Source: a bacterium
Lineage (GTDB): Bacteria > Armatimonadota > JACIXR01
NCBI GenBank assembly: GCA_014360465.1
Contig: JACIXQ010000004.1
Span: 1-57,234, forward strand
Length of the DNA stretch: 57,234 nucleotides
Direction: 5' to 3'
Position numbers and translations under genes: made by a program. Each line of letters begins with the position of its first letter. Position 1 is the stretch's first letter. Under the pieces are notes generated by a model, which saw nothing but the letters and a program-made list of their open reading frames with translations, made no database searches and was not told the DNA's origin. Positions 1 through 8,878 of this stretch are shown in pieces.

Positions 1-39
1 TTGACAAATCATATCAAATAAAGGTAAGGAGGTATAACA

Positions 40-114
40 ATGAATAAACAGAACAAGCTTTCAAAGCAATTTATTTTTGAGGAAAGACGGCATTTTATTT
101 TTAAAAAATTCTAA
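40..114 (+). pseudogene. 24-codon fragment with a strong RBS, possible transposase N-terminus
   Basis: An ATG sits 8 bases after a perfect AAGGAGG, then 24 codons run to a TAA. The peptide contains SKQFIFEERRH, which resembles the start of IS30-like helix-turn-helix transposases (L..EER..I). It stops just upstream of the IS5-like remnant. The resemblance is short, so this may be a decayed transposase start or a random ORF with a relic RBS. Confidence 0.25.
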
Positions 115-149
115 ATAAATAAGAAAATAGTCAATAGATTTTAATACTT

Positions 150-500
150 CCAGATAAAGATTTGGATGATAGAGATCTGACTTTTATGGATATAACCCGT
201 GCATTATCACAGGATAGAGCAATAAAAGCTGATAAAGTGTTATCCTACATTTGACCTCCTCTCTTTATTATTCAGTATGCATAGGTTGATAAGGCGGTTG
301 AACGCTCCATTCAGAGGCCCAAAGACAAAAAGCAGAGGGAATTCCTAAGTAGAAGGAAAGAAGCACGACTACAAAGCATTCAAAGAGGAATTTCCCTTTA
401 AGTAAGCGAACTAACTCTATTTAATCTCGGGGATTGACTTGCTGGAAGCGAAGGAAAGGGAGAAAACGACTGCTTAAAAGTTATTTCGCACTAAATCTTA
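150..500 (+). mobile_element. IS5-type insertion sequence remnant, internally deleted copy
   Basis: This stretch is close to identical, piece by piece, to the reverse complement of 27170-27745. Shared blocks run from the GATTTGGATGATAGAG segment near 160, through about 250-345, to the CTGCTTAAAAGTTATTTCGC end near 490. Read on the plus strand, one frame gives VERSIQRPKDK, the hallmark segment of DDE_Tnp_4 (IS5-group) transposases. The GKKRHTQKN segment that follows it in the other copy is missing here, and so is most of the stretch between the KEEFP segment and the transposase stop codon. There are therefore two internal deletions and no functional transposase. The two copies are about 27 kb apart and inverted. 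Confidence 0.75.
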
Positions 501-837
501 TGTAGATTTTTGGGGATTTATATGGCTTTAATGGCACACTAATTAAAGATTTCCTTTTCCCGCCTTTTTACGCCACCGCACTTTTCCTAAAGGAAGTTAT
601 AACTGAAAAAGAACTACCTTTTGTAGATGTCAGGGAAAAGGGCGAATATATCTTTTTCTTTCTCGTTTGAACAAGGTCCCAGGAAACATCAAGCGGAGAG
701 TAAGAACTGGTCTCCGGCTGGGTGTCATAAGAGTCGGCGTAAAGAGGGTGCAGAACATATCGCTGGGTCAAAGCTTCTATTTTACAGACCATCAAGTTTA
801 TAGCACTGCTGTCGGATAATCTCCGCTTGTAAAAGCA
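501..837. other. No supported gene
   Basis: Between the IS remnant and the first gene there is no ORF with an RBS or a recognisable domain. A 75-codon minus-strand frame (568-795) is open, but it has no Shine-Dalgarno site and no similarity I recognise. This is probably decayed sequence beside the mobile element. Confidence 0.5.
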
Positions 838-1518
838 TTACAAATTAGCCCACTTCTCCGCTAAGTCTCCCAACCAAGGAAGCTTGTTTCTCTTGCCTTT
901 TAAGGCTCCAAAGGCAAGCCAAGCCCAAATGAGAAATATGATACCACCTACAAGGGTATTCAACACATAGAGAACAATTGAGCTCGAGGAAGCTCCGCGC
1001 AGGGCTTGAAATAGATTTAGGATTATCCCAAGTGGTAGACGCAATATATATAGAACGGCGGATAATAGAAGAGATTGAATGGCGTGGAATCTGGCAAACT
1101 TGCTTTCTTTCTCCAATAGAAGAACGAGTATGGGGAATATGGCGGGAAGCAGATAACAAAGAAAGCCTTCTATGTTCTCAGCAATTCCTATAGAGGTTCT
1201 TCCAATTGTATAACCATCTCCAGGCTGTTGCATCTCCTTTAAAAGTTCATCGGCTTCTTTCAGGTTCCTTTCTACCTTTTCCAGCTTCCTTTTTATCTCT
1301 CTACGAGAGGGCTCAAGTTTGAGAGCTCTCTCATAGCAATCCCTCGCTTCTTTCCACCTTGCCAGCTCCATTTTTATATCGCCCATCAGTTCAAGAGCGT
1401 CTATGTCATCGGGATAGTTTAAGAGACATTTTTCGCAAGACGATAAAGCAGAATAGTAGTCGCCCTTCTTGAAATAAATATAAGCAAAGCGCAAGAGTTT
1501 CTCTCTTTCCTCTTGCAT
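838..1518 (-). CDS. TPR protein with C-terminal multi-pass membrane domain
   Basis: 226 aa. Residues about 5-95 form two or three tetratricopeptide repeats (AYIYFKKGDYYSALSSCEKC, then a typical ERALKLEPS unit) followed by a charged helix. From about residue 110 it becomes a membrane protein with three or four hydrophobic segments, in the style of DUF4870/Tic20-like domains (LCYLLPAIFPILVLLLE, then KFARFHAIQSLLLSAVLYIL). TPRs usually hold partner proteins, so it is probably a cytoplasmic-face scaffold anchored in the membrane. It is the last gene of the minus-strand run and lies 34 bases after the propeller gene. Its exact function is unknown. Confidence 0.75.
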   Translation of the reverse strand: MQEEREKLLRFAYIYFKKGDYYSALSSCEKCLLNYPDDIDALELMGDIKMELARWKEARDCYERALKLEPSRREIKRKLEKVERNLKEADELLKEMQQPGDGYTIGRTSIGIAENIEGFLCYLLPAIFPILVLLLEKESKFARFHAIQSLLLSAVLYILRLPLGIILNLFQALRGASSSSIVLYVLNTLVGGIIFLIWAWLAFGALKGKRNKLPWLGDLAEKWANL

Positions 1519-1551
1519 ACCTTCTTAATTATTCACCTCTCAGCAGAAATG

Positions 1552-2644
1552 TCAAGGTATATCTATCCCACAAAGAGCGGGGATGCCTACACATAATGTT
1601 TTACCCTTTATAACAGGGTGTCCAAGTTGGGCGCCCTTTCCAAACTCCATTTCCCATTTAATCTTTCCTTCTGGCTCTACAGCAAGCAATTTCCTTCCAG
1701 CAGATATATAAAGAGTGTTATCCTCGGCTAAAGTAAGGAAGCTATTTCCAACTTCTCCAATCTGAAGTTTCCACTTTTGCTCCCCATTTGGTCCAAATGC
1801 ATAAATAAACCCTACTATGGTAGAGACAAAGATATCACCCGCCTTACTTATTGCGAGAGAGGCACCACCTCCCTTGAGTTTTATCTTCCACATAAGCTTT
1901 CCTTGCTGATTAACTGCACAAAGATAGCCATCCCAAGTAGCGATGTATATTGTTCCCCCTTGCCCTATGATGGGAGATGAAGGAATAGGGGAACCTATTT
2001 TTAGCTTCCATTTTATTTCACCATCTTGAGATATGGCGTAAAGATAACCTCCCAAAGAACTTACATAAATCGTTCTATGTGAATCGAGCACAAGAGACGC
2101 CAAAACTGTTCTATCCACACTTACCTGCCATTTAAGGACCCCTTGATGGGTCAGGGCAAATACATATCCTATGTAATTTTCGCCCTCCCCGCCTCCCACA
2201 TAGATTGTTCCATCGCCGCCTATCGTGGGTTGAGAATAGATTCCTTTCCTACCTATTTTTACTTTCCATATCAACTCACCTGTAGAGTTCACAGCGCAGA
2301 TATAACCATCCCAGCTAGCAACATAAACTTCTCCTGCATCTCCCAAAGTTGGAGGAGAAATAGAAAGACATTTCGCATCAAATCTCCATAAAATCCTGCC
2401 CATAGTGTCAACCGCGTAAAGATACCCTTTCCTGTGATGAAGCATAAATTACTCCGTTATTACCTATAGAAGGTGGACCCTTGACCTTCAAGCTTGGCAA
2501 TTCCCATCTTACTTTGGGAATTTGCGAATTTTGGGTAAGGGATTCCCCAAGCTGAGAAGCATATAAGGGGATTAGCATCATTAGAAAAAAAACTATTAAT
2601 GATAAGTAACACGAACAAAATGATTTTTTGGTAAAGAGCGACAT
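1552..2644 (-). pseudogene. Exported PQQ-type beta-propeller (BamB-like), split by a frameshift
   Basis: From the ATG at 2644 the frame encodes a signal peptide (LSLIVFFLMMLIPLYASQ) and the start of the first blade, ending in GVIYASSQ before running into a stop at 2408. The neighbouring frame resumes exactly there with KGYLYAVDTMG and continues for about 290 aa as repeated G.IY...W.GYL.AV...G...W.. units, about six PQQ-like blades. Removing one base near 2433 restores a single protein of about 360 aa. Such propellers are exported and bind partner proteins or act as assembly factors. It is either a recent pseudogene or a one-base sequence error. The start lies 15 bases after the upstream TPR gene. 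Confidence 0.8.
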
Positions 2645-2658
2645 TTTATCCAATGACT

Positions 2659-5211
2659 CTAAGGGGTTGAATTTTCCAATAGCGTCAACCAAAAACTCGC
2701 TGTTGCTGAGGCAAAGCTCCCACATTTGGCATTGCGAGCCTTTTGGAAACTTTCCTTCGCTCTGTCTTTTTTTCCACTATAGCAGAAACATTTCCCTTCC
2801 TCAATTAATGCCACAACACTATCTTCACTTTCAGGATACTGTTTAACAATTCCTTGGAGCACATCAATCGTTCCTTGCATGTCTCCCATTTCGCCAAAGA
2901 AAGATGATAGCCACAAGAGGGTGGAGGAGGTGAGTATATCCTTAAGTTTGGTATATTCATTCATTACTTTTTCTTTCCCTCCTATAGAATATAGATATGG
3001 AGTAATGACCTCCAGCGCAGCCGTCACTATTTCTGGTGAAGTATTTTTATAATTTGATACTAATTTTTCATACTCTTCATATCCTAACTGTTCAAGACCG
3101 GTTAAAAAGTAAATGTCTATTATCGCTAATGAAGCATCCGCTCCTTTTGGGGTGTGAGGATATTTTTCTGCTCTTTCTTTCAACAGGGAAACAGTAATAG
3201 ATCTATCCTTTTCTTCATCATAGTTAAGAGCAAGATAGCTTAGAGCTTGAAAATCCAATAGCTCGGCTACCGCCATTGGTTCTATATCAAGGTAATCTGT
3301 GATGGCATATTTTACCGCTTGGAGTACTATCTCATAATCTTTCGCGAAATAAGCACACACCGCTGTTCCTATAAGTGAGAGGAAGCGATAATCTCCATTA
3401 TAATTGAGCACTTTGCTGTAGGCATCAAGCGCTTCCTTATACTGCTCGCCGTCTTCATAGTAAAGTGCGAGGGTATACCATTTAAGCTCACTATCTGGAA
3501 GGCTTTCATTTAGTCTTTTCAATATCTCCCTCTCTTTTGGGAGATTTCGTCCCGCTCTATACCGCCAGGCAATGTTCATAAGTGCAGAGTTGGCCTTTTC
3601 ATCAGAGGGGTACCTGAGAATAAAATCCTCGTATACCTTTATTGCCTCTTCGTTCCTTCCCAAAAGCGAATACATATCACCTAAGCTAAAGAGAGCTTCC
3701 TTGCTTTCTTTTGTGAACGGATATTCATCCACAACTTTTTTGAACCACTCCGCTGCTTCCGTGTAATGCCTTTGAGCGAAATGCAACCAAGCGATATTAA
3801 TCATTACAGCGGGAACTTTTTCATCATCGGGAAAAAGCTTTATAAATCTCTCATAGAATTTCATAGCTTCCTCGTTTTTTCCCAATGAAGATAACATATC
3901 ACCGGCTCTTATTAAAGCCTCTGGAGCGCACTCAGCTTGGGGGAAGTTCTCAGCCGTTTTCTTGAAGAACAAAGCCGCTTTATCGTAATCTTTCAACTCC
4001 GCATAGCGCCAAGCAATGCTCATCAAAGCGTAGGGGCACTTTGGGTTATTTGGATATTTTTGCAAGAATTCTTGATATATTTTGATTGCTTCTTCGGTTT
4101 TGCCAAGTCGAGCAAGCATATCTCCCGCATACAATAGGGCCTCTGTTCCCTCTATGCTATCAGGAAACTCAGCGTTGATTTTAAAGAATAATTGTGCTGC
4201 TTTCTCACAATCCCCTTTCTCCGAGTAGCGCCAAGCGATATTAGCTAAGGCGGATGGGACCCGTGTATCCCCGGGAAACTTTTCTATAAACTCCTGATAA
4301 GCAGCTATTGCCTCGTCTAATTTTTTAGCATAGGAATACATATCACCAGCCCGGAGAAGCGCCTCGGTTGTAAATTGGCTTTGGGGATAGTCGTTTGCTA
4401 CTTTCTTAAAGGCATCCGCCGCTTTATCATAATTTCGAATTAAAAAGTAACGCCAAGCGATATTCATCCAAGCACCAGCATTGTAGTTTGGGTCAGTGGA
4501 GTAATTTAAGCTCCTCATTTCACAGTCTATCGCCTTTTCAACCTCTCCAATCTCTGCGTATTTCCTCGCCATTTCGTGATACAAATCCCTTGCTAAATCA
4601 GGTGTTGATACTTCTTTAATCTTCAGTGAAAAAACTTGTTCTTCTTTTTTGAATTGTTCATAGATTGACTGCACGGTTAAAAGACGAGCTTTGGCGGAAG
4701 ATAAAAGCGCTTCATCTTTGCTTCCTAAGGTTAGCGCCTCCTGGTAATCCTGCAAAGCTTTTATTAACCATCCTTTCTTCTCAAAGGCGATGCCCCGATT
4801 GTAATAAGCGTAGGCGAGTATATCTCTGGGGGGCTTTTGCCCTATAAGGGATGTAAGAGACTCTATAGCCGAGTCATATTTTCCTTCTTCAATATCGCAC
4901 ATTGCCAAGCCAAGGAACCCGCTCGTCCCGATTTCGCCCTTCCAACGGGAAGCTCTTGAAAAATATTTGCGCGCTTGCTTGGGGTTTCCCAAAGCAAAAT
5001 AACATTGCCCCATCCGAAGATTAGCTTTTGCAATATTTTCATTCCAGCCGGTTCTTTTTAATACCTCCGAAAAATTGTTTATTGCCTCTTGATATCGTTT
5101 AGCTTGGAAGTTAATTTCTCCTTCTTGCAAGATTTCTTTCTGGGCAAGTGATAAGGCAAGAGCGTTCAGGAGGAAAAAATAAAATTGCCATTTAATTGGT
5201 GTTTTTTTCAT
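2659..5211 (-). CDS. Exported TPR-repeat protein
   Basis: 850 aa from the ATG at 5211. This start was chosen because GGAGG lies 8 bases upstream and the protein then begins with a signal peptide (MKKTPIKWQFYFFLLNALAL). The rest is almost entirely tetratricopeptide repeats. Units of about 75 aa recur (ALMNIAWRY...KDYDKAA..FKK...YP.S...EALLRAGDMLS.LGK.EEAI..Y..F...YP), as in YbgF/BamD-type outer-membrane assembly proteins. It is probably a periplasmic or surface scaffold. It follows another exported TPR gene and precedes an exported propeller, so the distal half of the operon looks like a set of exported interaction proteins. No enzyme domain is visible. Confidence 0.85.
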   Translation of the reverse strand: MKKTPIKWQFYFFLLNALALSLAQKEILQEGEINFQAKRYQEAINNFSEVLKRTGWNENIAKANLRMGQCYFALGNPKQARKYFSRASRWKGEIGTSGFLGLAMCDIEEGKYDSAIESLTSLIGQKPPRDILAYAYYNRGIAFEKKGWLIKALQDYQEALTLGSKDEALLSSAKARLLTVQSIYEQFKKEEQVFSLKIKEVSTPDLARDLYHEMARKYAEIGEVEKAIDCEMRSLNYSTDPNYNAGAWMNIAWRYFLIRNYDKAADAFKKVANDYPQSQFTTEALLRAGDMYSYAKKLDEAIAAYQEFIEKFPGDTRVPSALANIAWRYSEKGDCEKAAQLFFKINAEFPDSIEGTEALLYAGDMLARLGKTEEAIKIYQEFLQKYPNNPKCPYALMSIAWRYAELKDYDKAALFFKKTAENFPQAECAPEALIRAGDMLSSLGKNEEAMKFYERFIKLFPDDEKVPAVMINIAWLHFAQRHYTEAAEWFKKVVDEYPFTKESKEALFSLGDMYSLLGRNEEAIKVYEDFILRYPSDEKANSALMNIAWRYRAGRNLPKEREILKRLNESLPDSELKWYTLALYYEDGEQYKEALDAYSKVLNYNGDYRFLSLIGTAVCAYFAKDYEIVLQAVKYAITDYLDIEPMAVAELLDFQALSYLALNYDEEKDRSITVSLLKERAEKYPHTPKGADASLAIIDIYFLTGLEQLGYEEYEKLVSNYKNTSPEIVTAALEVITPYLYSIGGKEKVMNEYTKLKDILTSSTLLWLSSFFGEMGDMQGTIDVLQGIVKQYPESEDSVVALIEEGKCFCYSGKKDRAKESFQKARNAKCGSFASATASFWLTLLENSTP

Positions 5212-5231
5212 AATATTCTCCTCCATTCTAC

Positions 5232-5997
5232 CTACTTCCCATTTATCCCTTGGAGTTTTAGATAAGCTAAAAGGGAAGCTTCCGTATCCGGATACAGCTC
5301 TATGCATCTCTTGTAAGCAACTTTTGCCCGTTCTTTATCGTCGAATTTTTCCAAATAAAGGTCCCCGAGACAAAATAGTAAACCCGCGCTAGCCGACTTT
5401 AGCATTTTCACGATATAACCGATGCCTCTCTATTATCAAAGGCCAACGCAGTTCGTCGACATTTGAAATAAGTTCCTTTAGCCTTCCGTCTGCCTCACTT
5501 ATGGCTGATTCAATTTGAATAAGAAGCGCTTCCTTAAGCACTTGGTAGGCTTCTGGGCGGATTTTAGGAGCAGGAAAAATATGTTTAGATTTTTCAACTT
5601 GAATGGAGTTATTGGGAAACCCTAAAAGAATTTGTAGTTTTGCTTCTGCTTCTCTTCCGAGAGCGCGTATTGTTTCATTTTCGGGATATTTTGGGAGCAA
5701 CTCCCACCATATCTTAAGGGCTCTCGCAGGATTCATAGACGCCCGCTTATAATATACTGCCTCCCAGATAAGGCGCCTTATAAGGGTTCCTTGAACATTT
5801 AGCAAGCATTTTTCAAGCGCCACTTGGGCATCTACCCACTTGCCATTTTTCATCGCATCTTGATAAGCCTTAAACTCTTCCCCCGCCTTTTTAAGGGAAG
5901 TGTAGATGAAAAAGGATGTCCCTTGCCCCCTTGCTACTCCAATATATGTCAGCGATAGGCAAACAACCAGGAGTAAAACTCTCTGTGCTCTAATCAT
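5232..5997 (-). pseudogene. Exported TPR-like protein with a frameshift near its C-terminus
   Basis: The ATG at 5997 has AAGGA upstream and gives a signal peptide (RVLLLVVCLSLTYIGVARGQ). The open frame ends at 5389 after about 200 aa. The neighbouring frame continues immediately with LLFCLGDLYLEKFDDKERAK and a further TPR unit, ending at a TAG at 5232, 21 bases before the next gene. One base must be removed near 5400 to join them. The joined product is about 255 aa and helical, with TPR-like pairs. It overlaps the C39 gene by 8 bp (ATGATTAG), so translation is coupled. The role is unknown; its position suggests an exported partner of the C39 or TPR proteins. Confidence 0.7.
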
Positions 5998-7450
5998 TTC
6001 CTTCCCCAAGAATATGTGCATAAACTGGTATATTTAAAATTTCTTCCCCTGGGACATCGGTGAGGACTTCCAATACACCTTCTATAACCCCCTTTTTGTC
6101 TGCATTCAAGTAGACAGTTATGCGCCACTTTTCGTTAGATATCTTGCAGACATCTAAAGAAACATTTGAGAGGGAACATCTAACTCCCTTTAACCGGAAG
6201 GAAGTCCCATTAATTGAGTGAACATATAAATCCCGCGACGAAGTTTGCATAACTTTTAGAAAACCGAAAAATACGAAGGAAGGACATATCTCTAAATCCC
6301 CCTGCACCCAGATATCCACTGGTATAGTAATGAGAGGCTGATTCCGAGATGTCGTAAGGATGAACAAATCATCATGATACTTGCCTGGAAAGTTGTTACC
6401 CCGATAAGAGAGCCTCAATTGCCAAAGTTGAACATCATCTATGCTATTTTTTTGAAGCTTGTTATCCTTTTCGCTTTCCTCTCCCCTGTTTGTTTCTCGT
6501 CGCAAATTAATCAGATTTATAAGAAAAAGACCCTTTTCGCTTCTCACTTCTTTTATTTCAACATCCGATGGAAGAGTAATTCTGACATTACCGCTAATAG
6601 GGTGCCTTTTTCCACCATGGAGCTCCAAGCTTTTTGGCAAGACCTCAACCTCATAGGGAACTTTTCCGCTTATGGTCAAAAAAACGACCGGCTGAGAAGG
6701 GTCATTGGTAAGCAGCTTAGCGGATAGCTCTATTCTCCCTGGGAACAAGGGGATATATTTTACCGTTACTTGTGTCGTTTCCCCTGGAGGCACGACCTTT
6801 TTCTCCACTAATATATAAGGGACACCACAAGACTCTGATTGAGGCGAAATAAGGAGGTCGCTCTTCCCTTTGTTGGAGATAAGGAAAGTATGTTGTATTT
6901 GCTTTCCCCTCTCTACTTCTCCAACATCAAAGTGGAATTCCTCTAAATGCAAATATGGACCACCCTCATTGGTATATGATTTAGGCTCTAAAATCAACGC
7001 ATATCCAGTATAGCGTGAGGAAATCTCAACTCGGGGAACGCTATAAACCTTCCATCTCCCAATCACTTGGACCCACATCGGAGAAAAGCGTGAAACAGTT
7101 ATAAAATGTTCCGGGTCTTTCAGATGCAGAATTTTTGGCCCAGGGATTTGTTCCAATTCCTCCAAAGTAGCTTGCACACCTATCAGTTTAATTCCTAATT
7201 TGGAAGCCGCTTTCTTTATATCTAACATACTACATTCAGCCTGTGGATAAGCTCTCACTATTCTTTCCTTTTCATCTTCGCTTAGATTCCTCCCCATTAT
7301 ATCACAGAGCCTAAACAAGCTTCTTATCCCACAGCTTTTAGGGGTTACCTCTGCGGGATAGATTATTTCGCCTAAAAGGAAAAACAATAATAAAAATTTT
7401 ACTTCCTCGTTTAAGAGCTTACTCGCGAATAACTTCTCCAGTATCCTCAT
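5990..7450 (-). CDS. Exported C39-like cysteine peptidase fused to DUF1573 domain
   Basis: 486 aa. Residues about 17-33 are a signal peptide or anchor. Residues 38-150 look like peptidase family C39, the family that cuts bacteriocin leaders after double glycine: a catalytic-type Cys in PKSCGIRSLFRLCDIMG, the helix DIKKAASKLGI, and a His in DPEHFITVSRF. The Gln that normally precedes the Cys is not obvious. Residues about 165-260 match DUF1573 (FDVGEVERGKQIQHTFLISN, then a Cys), an Ig-like domain of secreted proteins, and further Ig-like sandwiches follow. Classical C39 domains are cytoplasmic parts of ABC exporters; here there is no ABC domain and the protein appears to work outside the membrane. 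It overlaps the LolA-like gene by 32 bp. A Cys-rich peptide with a GA-type leader lies two genes upstream. Confidence 0.75.
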   Translation of the reverse strand: MRILEKLFASKLLNEEVKFLLLFFLLGEIIYPAEVTPKSCGIRSLFRLCDIMGRNLSEDEKERIVRAYPQAECSMLDIKKAASKLGIKLIGVQATLEELEQIPGPKILHLKDPEHFITVSRFSPMWVQVIGRWKVYSVPRVEISSRYTGYALILEPKSYTNEGGPYLHLEEFHFDVGEVERGKQIQHTFLISNKGKSDLLISPQSESCGVPYILVEKKVVPPGETTQVTVKYIPLFPGRIELSAKLLTNDPSQPVVFLTISGKVPYEVEVLPKSLELHGGKRHPISGNVRITLPSDVEIKEVRSEKGLFLINLINLRRETNRGEESEKDNKLQKNSIDDVQLWQLRLSYRGNNFPGKYHDDLFILTTSRNQPLITIPVDIWVQGDLEICPSFVFFGFLKVMQTSSRDLYVHSINGTSFRLKGVRCSLSNVSLDVCKISNEKWRITVYLNADKKGVIEGVLEVLTDVPGEEILNIPVYAHILGEGND

Positions 7451-8384
7451 TTACAATCATTCCTACCCCTGTTCGTGGAATGGTAAAAACTTTCTCATCT
7501 ACCGACTTGTTAATTTTCAAACTTTTGGTGTCAATTTTAAAAATAGTTTTCCCGATTAGTTCCCCATTTTTGTCCTTTGAAATTCTCTCAATTTTCAGAG
7601 GAAAAACAGTACTCTCAATGGATTTTACCTCTGTTACTTTGAGCTCTTCTGATATCTCTGTGGGCGCCCATTGGCTTTCCCCAATCGGTGAAACTTGTAT
7701 TCTTCTGTAGATGTATAAAGGGAAATAAGTAAACTCAGAGGCGAAAAATACTTCGTATGTTTCTCCTTGGTAATACGCTGCATCTCCTTCACCAATCTTC
7801 ACTTTCGGTTTTTGCAAAGTTAATTTCACACCTTTGTGTCCGAACATTTCCGCTTCGGAATAAGCTGCGACTCCATCAACAAGCCTTTCCCAAGTTGTTT
7901 TTTCCTTCAGTGTAGCGAAACGGGGAATTTCGTTTGGAGCATAAACGAAAGAGTAAAGCTCCAGCAGAACATCATAAGAAGCTGTATCATCCCTAAGCGG
8001 ATTGGAAGAAAAGATTAGAATTCCCTTCTGCTCAATCCCCATCTTATAAAGATATTGATACGATTCACCATTAAAACTATTTATCATTAACCCTTTCTCT
8101 TCACCCTTGGTTCCTTTCATCACCACCTTGCGATAATATTTATCTCCTTTCAGAACAAAGAATACATCGCTGTAGGGTATATCTGCAAGTTCAGCATCTT
8201 GCATCGTTAGAGTGGAGGTATATTCTAAGCTGTCAAGCTTCTGAAAATAGGAAAGTTGATAAAGAAAGACCGTCTTCGCTTGTTCTTTTATATCTTTCCC
8301 CAAAGATAAATCCCATTCCCCAATTATTAGCCCTATAAAAATCAACCACACTATCTTCTTCCTTTTTATATTTTCGATAAACAT
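7419..8384 (-). CDS. LolA-like exported protein (outer-membrane lipoprotein-sorting fold)
   Basis: About 321 aa from the ATG at 8384, chosen because GGGAGGTAGG precedes it. It has an N-terminal hydrophobic signal (KKIVWLIFIGLIIGEWDLSL) and then a series of amphipathic beta strands (LEYTSTLTMQD, FVLKGDKYYRKVVMKG, GVKLTLQKPKV, KTIFKIDTKSLKINK). The ending, DEKVFTIPRTGVGMIVNEDTG, is typical of LolA/LolB-fold proteins in planctomycete-like bacteria. Such half-barrels carry lipids or lipoproteins in the periplasm. It sits between the Cys-rich peptide and the C39-DUF1573 gene. The cargo is not deducible from sequence. Confidence 0.65.
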   Translation of the reverse strand: MFIENIKRKKIVWLIFIGLIIGEWDLSLGKDIKEQAKTVFLYQLSYFQKLDSLEYTSTLTMQDAELADIPYSDVFFVLKGDKYYRKVVMKGTKGEEKGLMINSFNGESYQYLYKMGIEQKGILIFSSNPLRDDTASYDVLLELYSFVYAPNEIPRFATLKEKTTWERLVDGVAAYSEAEMFGHKGVKLTLQKPKVKIGEGDAAYYQGETYEVFFASEFTYFPLYIYRRIQVSPIGESQWAPTEISEELKVTEVKSIESTVFPLKIERISKDKNGELIGKTIFKIDTKSLKINKSVDEKVFTIPRTGVGMIVNEDTGEVIRE

Positions 8385-8449
8385 TATAAACCTACCTCCC
8401 TCCATAGGTTTTAAATATTTCTTACAAAAAGATTTTAAAATTTACCTAT

Positions 8450-8803
8450 CTAAGGGTCAACACTATTTACTATATAACCTCCACAACCTTGTGTTGATAC
8501 ATCTTTACAATCCTTAGCCCATATTACTCCGCATTGATAACCCTTTTCGTTCGCCATATTATCATTAGGATTTGATTGTAACCCGGGTAAGCTTGTCGGA
8601 AGTTTTACGCATCCACCTATACCAGGTATACAAGTTGGATAGGCTGCGCACAGCGCTTCCGTTCCGCAGTAGGGTGGCCCCGAAGCACCACGGATGCTCG
8701 CCATCACCTCGTCGCTTAGTAGCGCCATGCATTGCGTTGGGATAGCACTACCCAGCAACAGAATACATATTAGGACGAGAAAGCAATATACCGTATACCG
8801 CAC
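8450..8803 (-). CDS. Small exported Cys-rich peptide with GG/GA-type leader
   Basis: 117 aa from a GTG at 8803 with AAAGGAGG 8 bases upstream. Residues 5-20 are a hydrophobic signal (VYCFLVLICILLLGS). Next comes LLSDEVMASIRGA, which matches the L(S/T)..EM..I.GG leader that C39 peptidases cut after. The remaining roughly 77 residues hold seven cysteines (46, 52, 58, 65, 91, 99, 107), many Gly and Pro, and no known domain. It could be a precursor matured outside the cell membrane by the C39-DUF1573 protein two genes downstream. The gene follows the sigma factor, and about 75 bases with no clear terminator separate them. Whether it is a bacteriocin, a structural peptide or a substrate-binding peptide is unknown. 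Confidence 0.7.
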   Translation of the reverse strand: MRYTVYCFLVLICILLLGSAIPTQCMALLSDEVMASIRGASGPPYCGTEALCAAYPTCIPGIGGCVKLPTSLPGLQSNPNDNMANEKGYQCGVIWAKDCKDVSTQGCGGYIVNSVDP

Positions 8804-8878
8804 TTCACATTCCTCCTTTACTTTTTACTTAGTGTTTATATATATATGTGCCAATTTTTACGAATTTCGTTGGCGCTT

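Noticed and set aside
568-795. 75-codon minus-strand frame in the left intergenic region
   Set aside because: No Shine-Dalgarno site, no family resemblance, lies beside a decayed IS element.
2659-5211. DNA-level tandem repeat in the TPR gene
   Set aside because: The repeats are protein-level TPR units with diverged DNA, not a recent tandem duplication.
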